A stretch of 64,000 nt of DNA from Halisarca cf. caerulea. Lineage: Eukaryota > Porifera > Demospongiae > Chondrillida > Halisarcidae. The position numbers and the translations under genes were made by a program. The notes beneath the pieces were generated by a model. That model saw only the letters and a program-made list of their open reading frames with translations. It was not told where the DNA came from and made no database searches. Positions within the stretch are counted from its first letter, which is position 1; every line of letters begins with the position of its first letter. Positions 54,084 through 64,000 of the stretch are shown in pieces. The stretch lies in the NCBI GenBank assembly GCA_963170055.1, contig CAUJGJ010000213.1, forward strand, positions 186,001 through 250,000. The letters are read 5' to 3'.

Positions 54084-57000
54084 ATTCCCAGTGGAAACAC
54101 ATGACCTTTCTGAAGTGCTGTGGGCGTATTTGTGTAGTGTTGGATATGCTGGTGCTAAAACCAATATTTGACACTAGTACCACGCACATTCCCAGTGGAC
54201 AAACATGAAGTTTCTGAAGTGCTGTGGGCGTATTTGTGTAGTGGTTTATATGCTGGTGCTAATACCAATATTTGGCACTAGCACCACGCACATTCCCAGT
54301 GGACACACATGAAGTTTCTGTAGTGCTGTGGGCGTATTTGTGTAGTGTTGGATATGCTGGTGCTAATACCAATATTAGGAACTAACACCACGCACATTCC
54401 CAATGGACACACATGAAGTTTCTGAAGTGCTGTGGGTGTATTTGTGTAAAGTTGGATATGCTGGTGCTAATACCAATATTTGGCACTAGCACCACGCACA
54501 TTCCCAGTGGACACACATGACCTTTCTGAAGTGCTGTGGGCGTATTTGTGTAGTGTTGGATATGCTGGTACTAATACCAATATTTGGCACTAGCACCACG
54601 CACATTCCCAGTGGACACACATGAGGTTTCTTAACTACTGTGGGCGTATTTGTGTAATGTTGGATATGCTGGTGCTAATACCAATATTTGGCACTAGCAC
54701 CACGCACATTCCTAGTAGACACACATGAAGTTTCTTAACTACTTTGGGCGTATTTGTGTAATGTTGGATATGCTGGTGCTAATACCAATATTTGGCACTA
54801 GCACCACGCACATTCCCAGTGGACACACATGACCTTTCTGAAGTGCTGTGGGCGTATTTGTGTAGTGTTGGATATGCTGGTGCTAATACCAATATTTGGC
54901 ACTAGCACCACGCACATTCCCAGTAGACACACATGAAGTTTCTTAACTACTGTGGGCGTATTTGTGTAATGTTGGATATGCTGGTGCTAATACCAATATT
55001 TGGCACTAGCACCACGTACATTCCCAGTGGACACACATGAAGTTTCTGAAGTGCTGTTGGCGTATTTGTGTAGTGTTGGATATGCTGGTGCTAATACAAA
55101 TATTTGGCACTAGCACCACGCACATTCCCAGTGGAAACACATGACCTTTCTGAAGTGCTGTGGGCGTATTTGTGTAGTGTTGGATATGCTGGTGCTAATA
55201 CCAATATTTGACACTAGTACCACGCACATTCCCAGTGGACACACATGAAGTTTCTGAAGTGCTGTGGGCGTATTTGTGTAGTGGTTTATATGCTGGTGCT
55301 AATACCAATATTTGGCACTAGCACCACGCACATTCCCAGTGGACACACATGACCTTTCTGAAGTGCTGTGGGCGTATTTGTGTAGTGTTGGATATGCTGG
55401 TGCTAATACCAATATTTGGCACTAGCACCACGCACATTCCAAGTGGACAAACATGAAGTTTCTGAAGTGCTGTGGGCGTATTTATGTAGTGTTTTATATG
55501 CTGGTGCTAATACCAATATTTGGCACTAGCACCACGCACATTCCCAGTGGACACACATGAAGTTTCTGAAGTGCTGTGGGCGTATTTGTGTAGTGTTGGA
55601 TATGCTGAAGCTAATACCAATATTTGGCACTAGAACACACACTTTCCCAGTGGACACACATGAAGTTTCTGAAGTGCTGTGGGCGTATTTGTGTAGTGTT
55701 GGATATGCTGGTGCTAATACCAATATTTGGCACTAGCACCACGCACATTCCCAGTGGACACACATGAAGTTTCTTAACTACTGTGGGCGTATTTGTGTAA
55801 AGTTGGATATGCTGGTGCTAATACCAATATTTGGCACTAGCACCACGCACATTCCTAGTAGACACACATGAAGTTTCTTAACTACTTTGGGCGTATTTGT
55901 GTAATGTTGGATATGCTGGTGCTAATACCAATATTTGGCACTAGCACCACGCACATTCCCAGTGGACACACATGACCTTTCTGAAGTGCTGAGGGCGTAT
56001 TTGTGTAATGTTGGATATGCTGGTGCTAATACCAATATTTGGCACTAGCACCACGCACATTCCCAGTGGACACACATGACCTTTCTGAAGTGCTGTGGGC
56101 GTATTTGTATAGTGTTGGATATGCTGGTGCTAATACCAATATTTGGCACTAGCACCACGCACATTCCCAGTGGACACACATGAAGTTTCTGAAGTGCTGT
56201 GGGCGTATTTGTGTAGTGTTGGATATGCTGGTGCTAATACCAATATTTGGCACTAGCACCACGCACATTCCAAGTGGACAAACATGAAGTTTCTGAAGTG
56301 CTGTGGGCGTATTTGTGTAATGTTGGATATGCTGGTGCTAATACCAATATTTGGTACTAGCACCACGCACATTCCCAGTGGAAACACATGACCTTTCTGA
56401 AGTGCTGTGGGCGTATTTGTGTAGTGTTGGATATGCTGGTGCTAAAACCAATATTTGACACTAGTACCACGCACATTCCCAGTGGACAAACATGAAGTTT
56501 CTGAAGTGCTGTGGGCGTATTTGTGTAGTGGTTGATATTATGGTGCTAATACCAATATTTGGCACTAGCACCACGCACATTCCCAGTGGACACACATGAA
56601 GTTTCTGTAGTGCTGTGGGCGTATTTGTGTAGTGTTGGATATGCTGGTGCTAATACCAATATTTGGAACTAACACCACGCACATTCCCAATGGACACACA
56701 TGAAGTTTCTGAAGTGCTGTGGGTGTATTTGTGTAAAGTTGGATATGCTGGTGCTAATACCAATATTTGGCACTAGCACCACGCACATTCCCAGTGGACA
56801 CACATGACCTTTCTGAAGTGCTGTGGGCGTATTTGTGTAGTGTTGGATATGCTGGTACTAATACCAATATTTGGCACTAGCACCACGCACATTCCCAGTG
56901 GACACACATGAGGTTTCTTAACTACTGTGGGCGTATTTGTGTAATGTTGGATATGCTGGTGCTAATACCAATATTTGGCACTAGCACCACGCACATTCCT

Positions 57001-57433
57001 AGTAGACACACATGAAGTTTCTTAACTACTTTGGGCGTATTTGTGTAATGTTGGATATGCTGGTGCTAATACCAATATTTGGCACTAGCACCACGCACAT
57101 TCCCAGTGGACACACATGACCTTTCTGAAGTGCTGTGGGCGTATTTGTGTAGTGTTGGATATGCTGGTGCTAATACCAATATTTGGCACTAGCACCACGC
57201 ACATTCCCAGTAGACACACATGAAGTTTCTTAACTACTGTGGGCGTATTTGTGTAATGTTGGATATGCTGGTGCTAATACCAATATTTGGCACTAGCACC
57301 ACGTACATTCCCAGTGGACACACATGAAGTTTCTGAAGTGCTGTGGGCGTATTTGTGTAGTGTTGGATATGCTGGTGCTAATACCAATATTTGGCACTAG
57401 CACCACGCACATTCCCAGTGGAAACACATGACC

Positions 57434-58540
57434 TTTCTGAAGTGCTGTGGGCGTATTTATGTAGTGTTTTATATGCTGGTGCTAATACCAATATTTGGCA
57501 CTAGCACCACGCACATTCCCAGTGGACACACATGAAGTTTCTGAAGTGCTGTGGGCGTATTTGTGTAGTGTTGGATATGCTGAAGCTAATACCAATATTT
57601 GGCACTAGCACCACGCACATTCCCAGTGGACACACATGAAGTTTCTGAAGTGCTGTGGGCGTATTTGTGTAGTGTTGGATATGCTGGTGCTAATACCAAT
57701 ATTTGGCACTAGCACCACGCACATTCCCAGTGGACACACATGAAGTTTCTTAACTACTGTGGGCGTATTTGTGTAAAGTTGGATATGCTGGTGCTAATAC
57801 CAATATTTGGCACTAGCACCACGCACATTCCTAGTAGACACACATGAAGTTTCTTAACTACTTTGGGCGTATTTGTGTAATGTTGGATATGCTGGTGCTA
57901 ATACCAATATTTGGCACTAGCACCACGCACATTCCCAGTTGACACACATGACCTTTCTGAAGTGCTGTGGGCGTATTTGTGTAATGTTGGATATGCTGGT
58001 GCTAATACCAATATTTGGCACTAGCACCACGCACATTCCCAGTGGACACACATGACCTTTCTGAAGTGCTGTGGGCGTATTTGTATAGTGTTGGATATGC
58101 TGGTGCTAATACCAATATTTGGCACTAGCACCACGCACATTCCCAGTGGACACACATGAAGTTTCTGAAGTGCTGTGGGCGTATTTGTGTAGTGTTGGAT
58201 ATGCTGGTGCTAATACCAATATTTGGCACTAGCACCACGCACATTCCAAGTGGACAAACATGAAGTTTCTGAAGTGCTGTGGGCGTATTTGTGTAATGTT
58301 GGATATGCTGGTGCTAATACCAATATTTGGCACTAGCACCACGCACATTCCCAGTGGACACACATGACCTTTCTGAAGTGCTGTGGGCGTATTTGTGTAG
58401 TGTTGGATATGCTGGTACTAATACCAATATTTGGCACTAGCACCACGCACATTCCCAGTGGACACACATGAGGTTTCTTAACTACTGTGGGCGTATTTGT
58501 GTAATGTTGGATATGCTGGTGCTAATACCAATATTTGGCA
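57434..58540 (+). repeat. Chimeric monomer and family 2 segment after copy B
   Basis: The monomer starting at 57,411 begins with GTGGAAACACATGACC, as in the family 2 P unit, but continues with TTTATGTAGTGTTTTAT, which elsewhere always follows a CCAAGTGGACAAAC start. The joint lies within 57,434-57,458. Downstream the sequence follows the order of monomers 14-22 of the 21-monomer unit (GCTGAAG near 57,580, CCTAGTAGAC near 57,830, TTTGTATAG near 58,081, CCAAGTGG near 58,244). It then switches to P with GGTACTAAT and a GAGGTTTC unit. Confidence 0.82.
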
Positions 58541-60840
58541 CTAGCATCACGCACATTCCCAGTGGACACACATGACCTTTCCGAAGTGCAGTGGGCGTAT
58601 TTGTGTATTGTTGGATATGCTGGTGCTAATACCAATATTTGGCAATAGCACCACGCACATTCCCAGTGGACACACATGACCTTTCTGAAGTGCTGTGGGC
58701 GTATTTGTGTAGTGTTGGATATGCTGGTGCTAATACCAATATTTGGCACTAGCACCACGCACATTCCCAGTGGACACACATGAAGTTTCTTAACTACTGT
58801 GGGCGTATTTGTGTAATGTTGGATATGCTGGTGCTAATACCAATATTTGGCACTAGCACCACGCACATTCCCAGTGGACACACATGAAGTTTCTGAAGTG
58901 CTGTGGGCGTATTTGTGTAGTGTTGGATATGCTGGTGCTAATACCAATATTTGGCACTAGCACCACGCACATTCCCAGTGGACACACATGACCTTTCTGA
59001 AGTGCAGTGGGCGTATTTGTGTAGTGTTGGATATGCTGGTGCTAATACCAATATTTGGCACTAGCACCACGCACATTCCCAGTGGACACACATGACCTTT
59101 CTGAAGTGCTGTGGGCGTATTTGTGTAGTGTTGGATATGCTGGTGCTAATACCAATATTTGGCACTAGCACCACGCACATTCCCAGTGGACACACATGAA
59201 GTTTCTTAACTACTGCGGGCGTATTTGTGTAATGTTGGATATGCTGGTGCTAATACCAATATTTGGCACTAGCACCACGCACATTCCCAGTGGACACACA
59301 TGACCTTTCTGAAGTGCTGTGGGCGTATTTGTATAGTGTTGGATATGCTGGTGCTAATACCAATATTTGGCACTAGCACCACGCACATTCCTAGTAGACA
59401 CACATGAAGTTTCTTAACTACTTTGGGCGTATTTGTGTAATGTTGGATATGCTGGTGCTAATACCAATATTTGGCACTAGCACCACGCACATTCCCAGTG
59501 GACACACATGACCTTTCTGAAGTGCTGTGGGCGTATTTGTGTAGTGTTGGATATGCTGGTGCTAATACCAATATTTGGCACTAGCACCACGCACATTCCC
59601 AGTAGACACACATGAAGTTTCTTAACTACTGTGGGCGTATTTGTGTAATGTTGGATATGCTGGTGCTAATACCAATATTTGGCACTAGCACCACGTACAT
59701 TCCCAGTGGACACACATGACCTTTCTTAAGTGCTGTGGGCGTATTTGTGTAGTGTTGGATGTGCTGGTGCTAATACCAATATTTGGCACTAGCACCACGC
59801 ACATTCCCAGTGGACACACATGAAGTTTCTTAACTACTATGGGCGTATTTGTGTAATGTTGGATTTGCTGGTGCTAATACCAATATTTGGCACTAGCACC
59901 ACGCACATTCCCAGTGGACACACATGAAGTTTCTGAAGTGCTGTGGGCGTATTTGTGTAGTGTTGGATATGCTGGTGCTAATACCAATATTTGGCACTAG
60001 CACCACGCACATTCCAAGTGGACAAACATGAAGTTTCTGAAGTGCTGTGGGCGTATTTGTGTAATGTTGGATATGCTGGTGCTAATACCAATATTTGGCA
60101 CTAGCACCACGCACATTCCCAGTGGAAACACATGACCTTTCTGAAGTGCTGTGGGCGTATTTGTGTAGTGTTGGATATGCTGGTGCTAATACCAATATTT
60201 GGCACTAGCACCACGCACATTCCAAGTGGACAAACATGAAGTTTCTGAAGTGCTGTGGGCGTATTTGTGTAATGTTGGATATGCTGGTGCTAATACCAAT
60301 ATTTGGCACTAGCACCACGCACATTCCCAGTGGAAACACATGACCTTTCTGAAGTGCTGTGGGCGTATTTGTGTAGTGTTGGATATGCTGGTGCTAATAC
60401 CTAGTACCACGCACATTCCCAGTGGACAAACATGAAGTTTCTGAATTGCTGTGGGCGTATTTGTGTAGTGGTTTATATGCTGGTGCTAATACCAATATTT
60501 GGCACTAGCACCACGCACATTCCCAGTGGACACACATGAAGTTTCTTAACTACTGTGGGCGTATTTGTGTAATGTTAGATATGCTGGTGCTAATACCAAT
60601 ATTTGGCACTAGCACCACGCACATTCCCAGTGGACACACATGAAGTTTCTGAAGTGCTGTGGGCGTATTTGTGTAATGTTGGATATGCTGGTGCTAATAC
60701 CAATATTTGGCACTAGCACCACGCACATTCCAAGTGGAAACACATGACCTTTCTGAAGAGCTGTGGGCGTATTTGTGTAGTGTTGGATATGCTGGTGCTA
60801 ATACCAATATTTGGCACTAGCACCACGCACATTCCCAGTG
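58541..60840 (+). repeat. More diverged family 2 segment
   Basis: About 22 monomers carry a higher density of singleton changes than the rest of the window. Examples are CTAGCATCACG near 58,543, CTTTCCGAAGTGCAG near 58,577, GTATTGTTGG near 58,605, GGCAATAGC near 58,641, GTGCAGTGG near 59,002, CTGCGGGCG near 59,213, TTTCTTAAGTG near 59,722, GGATGTGCTGG near 59,757, CTATGGGCG near 59,836, GGATTTGCTGG near 59,862 and GAAGAGCTG near 60,756. A 12-base deletion at 60,400/60,401 removes the centre of the dyad in one monomer. It is still the same satellite, with CCAAGTGG and CCTAGTAGAC markers. Confidence 0.75.
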
Positions 60841-61748
60841 GACACACATGAAGTTTCTTAATTACTGTGGGCGTATTTGTGTAGTGTTGGATATGCTGGT
60901 GCTAATACCAATATTTGGCACTAGCACCACGCACATTCCCAGTGGACACACATGACCTTTCTGAAGTGCTGTGGGCGTATTTGTGTAGTGTTGGATATGC
61001 TGGTGCTAATACCAATATTTGGCACTAGCACCACACACATTCCCAGTGGACACACATGACCTTTCTGAAGTGCTGTGGGCGTATTTGTGTAGTGTTGGAT
61101 ATGCTGGTGCTAATACCAATATTTGGCACTAACACCACGCACATTCCCAGTGGACACACATGAAGTTTCTTAACTACTGTGGGCGTATTTGTGTAAAGTT
61201 GGATATGCTGGTGCTAATACCAATATTTGGCACTAGCACCACGCACATTCCCAGTGGACACACATGACCTTTCTGAAGTGCTGTGGGCGTGTTTGTGAAG
61301 TGTTGGATATACTGGTGCTAATACCAATATTTGGCACTAGCACCACGCACATTCCCAGTGGACACACATGAAGTTTCTTAACTACTGTGGGCGTATTTGT
61401 GTAATGTTGGATATGCTGGTGCTAATACCAATATTTGGCAATAGCACCACGCACATTCCCAGTGAACACACATGACCTTTCTGAAGTGCTGTGGGCGTAT
61501 TTGTGTAGTGTTGGATATGCTGGTGCTAATACCAATATTTGGCACTAGAACCACGCACATTCCCAGTGGACACACATGAAGTTTCTTAATTACTGTGGGC
61601 GTATTTGTGTAGTGTTGGATATGCTGGTGCTAATACCAATATTTGGCACTAGCACCACGCACATTCCCAGTGGACACACATGACCTTTCTGAAGTGCTGT
61701 GGGCGTATTTGTGTAGTGTTGGATATGCTGGTGCTAATACCAATATTT
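60841..61748 (+). repeat. Family 1 island inside family 2
   Basis: About nine monomers in family 1 order: N, P, P (CTAACACC near 61,132), Y with GTAAAG, P with GGATATACTGG near 61,308, Z, P, N, P. Private changes are CCACACACATTC near 61,032, GTGTTTGTGAAGTG near 61,290, GGCAATAGC near 61,440, AGTGAACAC near 61,462 and CTAGAACCACG near 61,547. It returns to family 2 inside the monomer starting at 61,663, whose left side is P (ACC at 61,683-61,685) and whose right side is the GCCACTAAC unit of family 2. Confidence 0.8.
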
Positions 61749-64000
61749 GCCACTAACACCACGCACATTCCCAGTGGACACACATGAAGTTTCTGAAGTG
61801 CTGTGGGCGTATTTGTGTAGTGTTGGATATGCTGGTGCTAATACCAATATTTGGCACTAGCACCACGCACATTCCCAGTGGACACACATGACCTTTCTGA
61901 AGTGCTGTGGGCGTATTTGTGTAGTGTTGGATATGCTGGTACTAATACCAATATTTGGCACTAGCACCACGCACATTCCCATTGGACACACATGAAGTTT
62001 CTTAACTACTGTGGGCGTATTTGTGTAATGTTGGATATGCTGGTGCTAATACCAATATTTGGCACTAGCACCACGCACATTCCCAGTGGAAACACATGAC
62101 CTTTCTGAAGTGCTGTGGGCGTATTTGTGTAGTGTTGGATATGCTGGTGCTAATACCAATATTTGGCACTAGCACCACGCACATTCCCAGTGGACACACA
62201 TGAAGTTTCTTTACTACTGTGGGCGTATTTGTGTAATGTTGGATATGCTGGTGCTAATACCAATATTTGGCACTAGCACCACGCACATTCCCAGTGGACA
62301 CACATGACCTTTCTGAAGTGCTGTGGGCGTATTTGTGTAGTGTTGGATATGCTGGTGCTAATACCAATATTTGGCACTAGCACCACGCACATTCCAAGTG
62401 GACAAACATGAAGTTTCTGAAGTGCTGTGGGCGTATTTATGTAGTGTTTTATATGCTGGTGCTAATACCAATATTTGGCACTAGCACCACGCACATTCCC
62501 AGTGGACACACATGAAGTTTCTGAAGTGCTGTGGGCGTATTTGTGTAGTGTTGGATATGCTGAAGTTAATACCAATATTTGGCACTAGCACCACGCACAT
62601 TCCCAGTGGACACACATGACCTTTCTGAAGTGCTGTGGGCGTATTTGTGTAGTGTTGGATATGCTGGTGCTAATACCAATATTTGGCACTAGCACCACGC
62701 ACATTCCCAGTGGACACACATGAAGTTTCTTAACTACTGTGGGCGTATTTGTGTAAAGTTGGATATGCTGGTGCTAATACCAATATTTGGCACTAGCACC
62801 ACGCACATTCCTAGTAGACACACATGAAGTTTCTTAACTACTTTGGGCGTATTTGTGTAATGTTGGATATGCTGGTGCTAATACCAATATTTGGCACTAG
62901 CACCACGCACATTCCCAGTGGACACACATGACCTTTCTGAAGTGCTGTGGGCGTATTTGTGTAATGTTGGATATGCTGGTGCTAATACCAATATTTGGCA
63001 CTAGCACCACGCACATTCCCAGTGGACACACATGACCTTTCTGAAGTGCTGTGGGCGTATTTGTATAGTGTTGGATATACTGGTGCTAATACCAATATTT
63101 GGCTCTAGCACCACGCACATTCCCAGTGGACACACATGAAGTTTCTGAAGTGCTGTGGGCGTATTTGTGTAGTGTTGGATATGCTGGTGCTAATACCAAT
63201 ATTTGGCACTAGCACCACGCACATTCCAAGTGGACAAACATGAAGTTTCTGAAGTGCTGTGGGCGTATTTGTGTAATGTTGGATATGCTGGTGCTAATAC
63301 CAATATTTGGCACTAGCACCACGCACATTCCCAGTGGAAACACATGACCTTTCTGAAGTGCTGTGGGCGTATTTGTGTAGTGTTGGATATGCTGGTGCTA
63401 AAACCAATATTTGACACTAGTACCACGCACATTCCCAGTGGACAAACATGAAGTTTCTGAAGTGCTGTGGGCGTATTTGTGTAGTGGTTTATATGCTGGT
63501 GCTAATACCAATATTTGGCACTAGCACCACGCACATTCCCAGTGGACACACATGAAGTTTCTGTAGTGCTGTGGGCGTATTTGTGTAGTGTTGGATATGC
63601 TGGTGCTAATACCAATATTAGGAACTAACACCACGCACATTCCCAATGGACACACATGAAGTTTCTGAAGTGCTGTGGGTGTATTTGTGTAAAGTTGGAT
63701 ATGCTGGTGCTAATACCAATATTTGGCACTAGCACCACGCACATTCCCAGTGGACACACATGACCTTTCTGAAGTGCTGTGGGCGTATTTGTGTAGTGTT
63801 GGATATGCTGGTACTAATACCAATATTTGGCACTAGCACCACGCACATTCCCAGTGGACACACATGAGGTTTCTTAACTACTGTGGGCGTATTTGTGTAA
63901 TGTTGGATATGCTGGTGCTAATACCAATATTTGGCACTAGCACCACGCACATTCCTAGTAGACACACATGAAGTTTCTTAACTACTTTGGGCGTATTTGT
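61749..64000 (+). repeat. Third partial copy of the 30.0-32.3 kb family 2 segment
   Basis: From GCCACTAAC at 61,749 to the window end the sequence follows 30,041-32,292 at a constant offset of 31,708. Matching markers are GCTGAAGTTA (62,559 and 30,851), GGCTCTAG near 63,101, GCTAAAACC (TAAAACC at 63,399 and 31,691), TATTAGGAACTAAC near 63,617 and GAGGTTTC (63,866 and 32,158). The offset is 305 monomers minus 12, which agrees with the 12-base deletion at 60,401. A possible difference is P near 62,610 where the reference unit has H. The copy is cut by the window end. Confidence 0.88.

Larger units (their letters stand above)
36720..57430 (+). repeat. Large intra-array duplication, copy B
   Basis: This is the 20.7-kb counterpart of 17,791-35,690, with the same order of family 1 then family 2 and the same rare variants. 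It is longer because of extra whole monomers. There is a net gain of 24 between the points matching 21,145 and 24,116, mostly a 2,184-bp tandem duplication. A gain of 10 follows near 52,000-54,080, offset by the absence of copy A's 31,978-34,057 duplication. Two more monomers were gained near 55,740-55,950 (Y followed by CCTAGTAGAC). Private changes include AATACTAATATTTGG near 49,897 and GTAGAGTTGG near 50,702. Confidence 0.85.
46981..57433 (+). repeat. Family 2 satellite within copy B
   Basis: About 100 family 2 monomers corresponding to 25,560-35,690. It keeps the early 1,560-base recurrence of CCAGTATTTGACAC (46,985 and 48,545) and the pair of 21-monomer units. Toward the end, the rare CTAGAACACACACTTTCCC near 55,633 shares its one-base deletion with 34,104. 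GTTGATATTATGG near 56,531 matches the variant near 34,795. There is no intervening non-repeat sequence. Confidence 0.82.
1..64000 (+). repeat. 104-bp satellite DNA array filling the whole window
   Basis: The window consists only of head-to-tail copies of a 104-bp unit beginning ATTCCCAGTGG, about 615 copies, and both ends lie inside the array. Seen directly: starts fall at 1, 105, 209 and onward in strict 104-base steps. The register shifts only at a few small indels: +1 at 18,079, +1 near 24,250, -1 near 34,104, +1 at 37,008, +1 near 45,675, -1 near 55,633 and -12 at 60,400/60,401. No copy is inverted and no foreign sequence interrupts it. Most copies differ from the commonest form at only a few bases. 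Known: long homogeneous arrays with multi-monomer higher-order units are typical of centromeric or pericentromeric heterochromatin in eukaryotes. Inferred: that location here. I do not recognise the monomer as a published satellite. No protein-coding, tRNA, rRNA or transposon sequence was seen on either strand. Confidence 0.98.

Noticed and set aside
1..64000. CRISPR array
   Set aside because: Repeat and 'spacer' are not separable: the whole 104 bases are conserved, there are no unique spacers, and no cas genes are present.
1..64000. Tandem protein-repeat gene (long repetitive ORF)
   Set aside because: The 104-base period is not a multiple of three and every frame has stops within a few hundred bases, so no long repetitive protein can be encoded.
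1..64000. Identification of a species or named satellite family
   Set aside because: I do not recognise the 104-bp consensus. A search of satellite databases such as Repbase or Dfam, and of genome assemblies with the consensus, would be decisive and cannot be done here.

Overview
The whole 64,000-base window is one uninterrupted eukaryotic-type satellite DNA array. It is built from about 615 head-to-tail copies of a 104-bp monomer, all in the same orientation, and I found no stretch of non-satellite sequence, gene, transposon or RNA gene. The monomer is about 47% G+C. Satellite blocks this long, with higher-order organisation, are typical of centromeric or other constitutive heterochromatin of animals or plants. 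I do not recognise the 104-bp unit as a named satellite, so I assign no species. Because 104 is not a multiple of 3, open frames only reach about 63-85 codons before a stop; they recur with the repeat and are not evidence of genes.

Layout. Monomers differ by diagnostic bases at fixed places and fall into two higher-order families. Family 1 occupies about 1-25,550, 36,120-46,980 and a small island at 60,840-61,740. It is marked by monomers carrying CTTAATTAC, CTGTAAGCG after CCGGTGG, GGTAATAAT and GGATATACTGG. Family 2 occupies about 25,560-36,100, 46,980-60,840 and 61,749-64,000. It is marked by GTGGTTTATATG, CCAAGTGGACAAAC, CCTAGTAGAC and GCTGAAG. Its clearest form is a 21-monomer (2,184-bp) higher-order repeat.

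The array has grown by nested duplication. About 17.9 kb (17,791-35,690), spanning a family 1/family 2 boundary, recurs as a 20.7-kb copy (36,720-57,430). The two share private substitutions and single-base indels, and differ internally by whole numbers of monomers. Inside these lie tandem duplications of 7 (728 bp), 10 (1,040 bp), 15 (1,560 bp) and 21 (2,184 bp) monomers. Several junctions fall inside chimeric monomers and can be placed within 15-60 bases, as expected for in-register unequal exchange.

Each monomer also carries a 33-bp imperfect dyad (nested 8-bp and 4-bp inverted arms) in which some variants change on both sides of the stem. This and the nested duplication history are the parts most worth a second look. 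Apart from them I see no undescribed system here.
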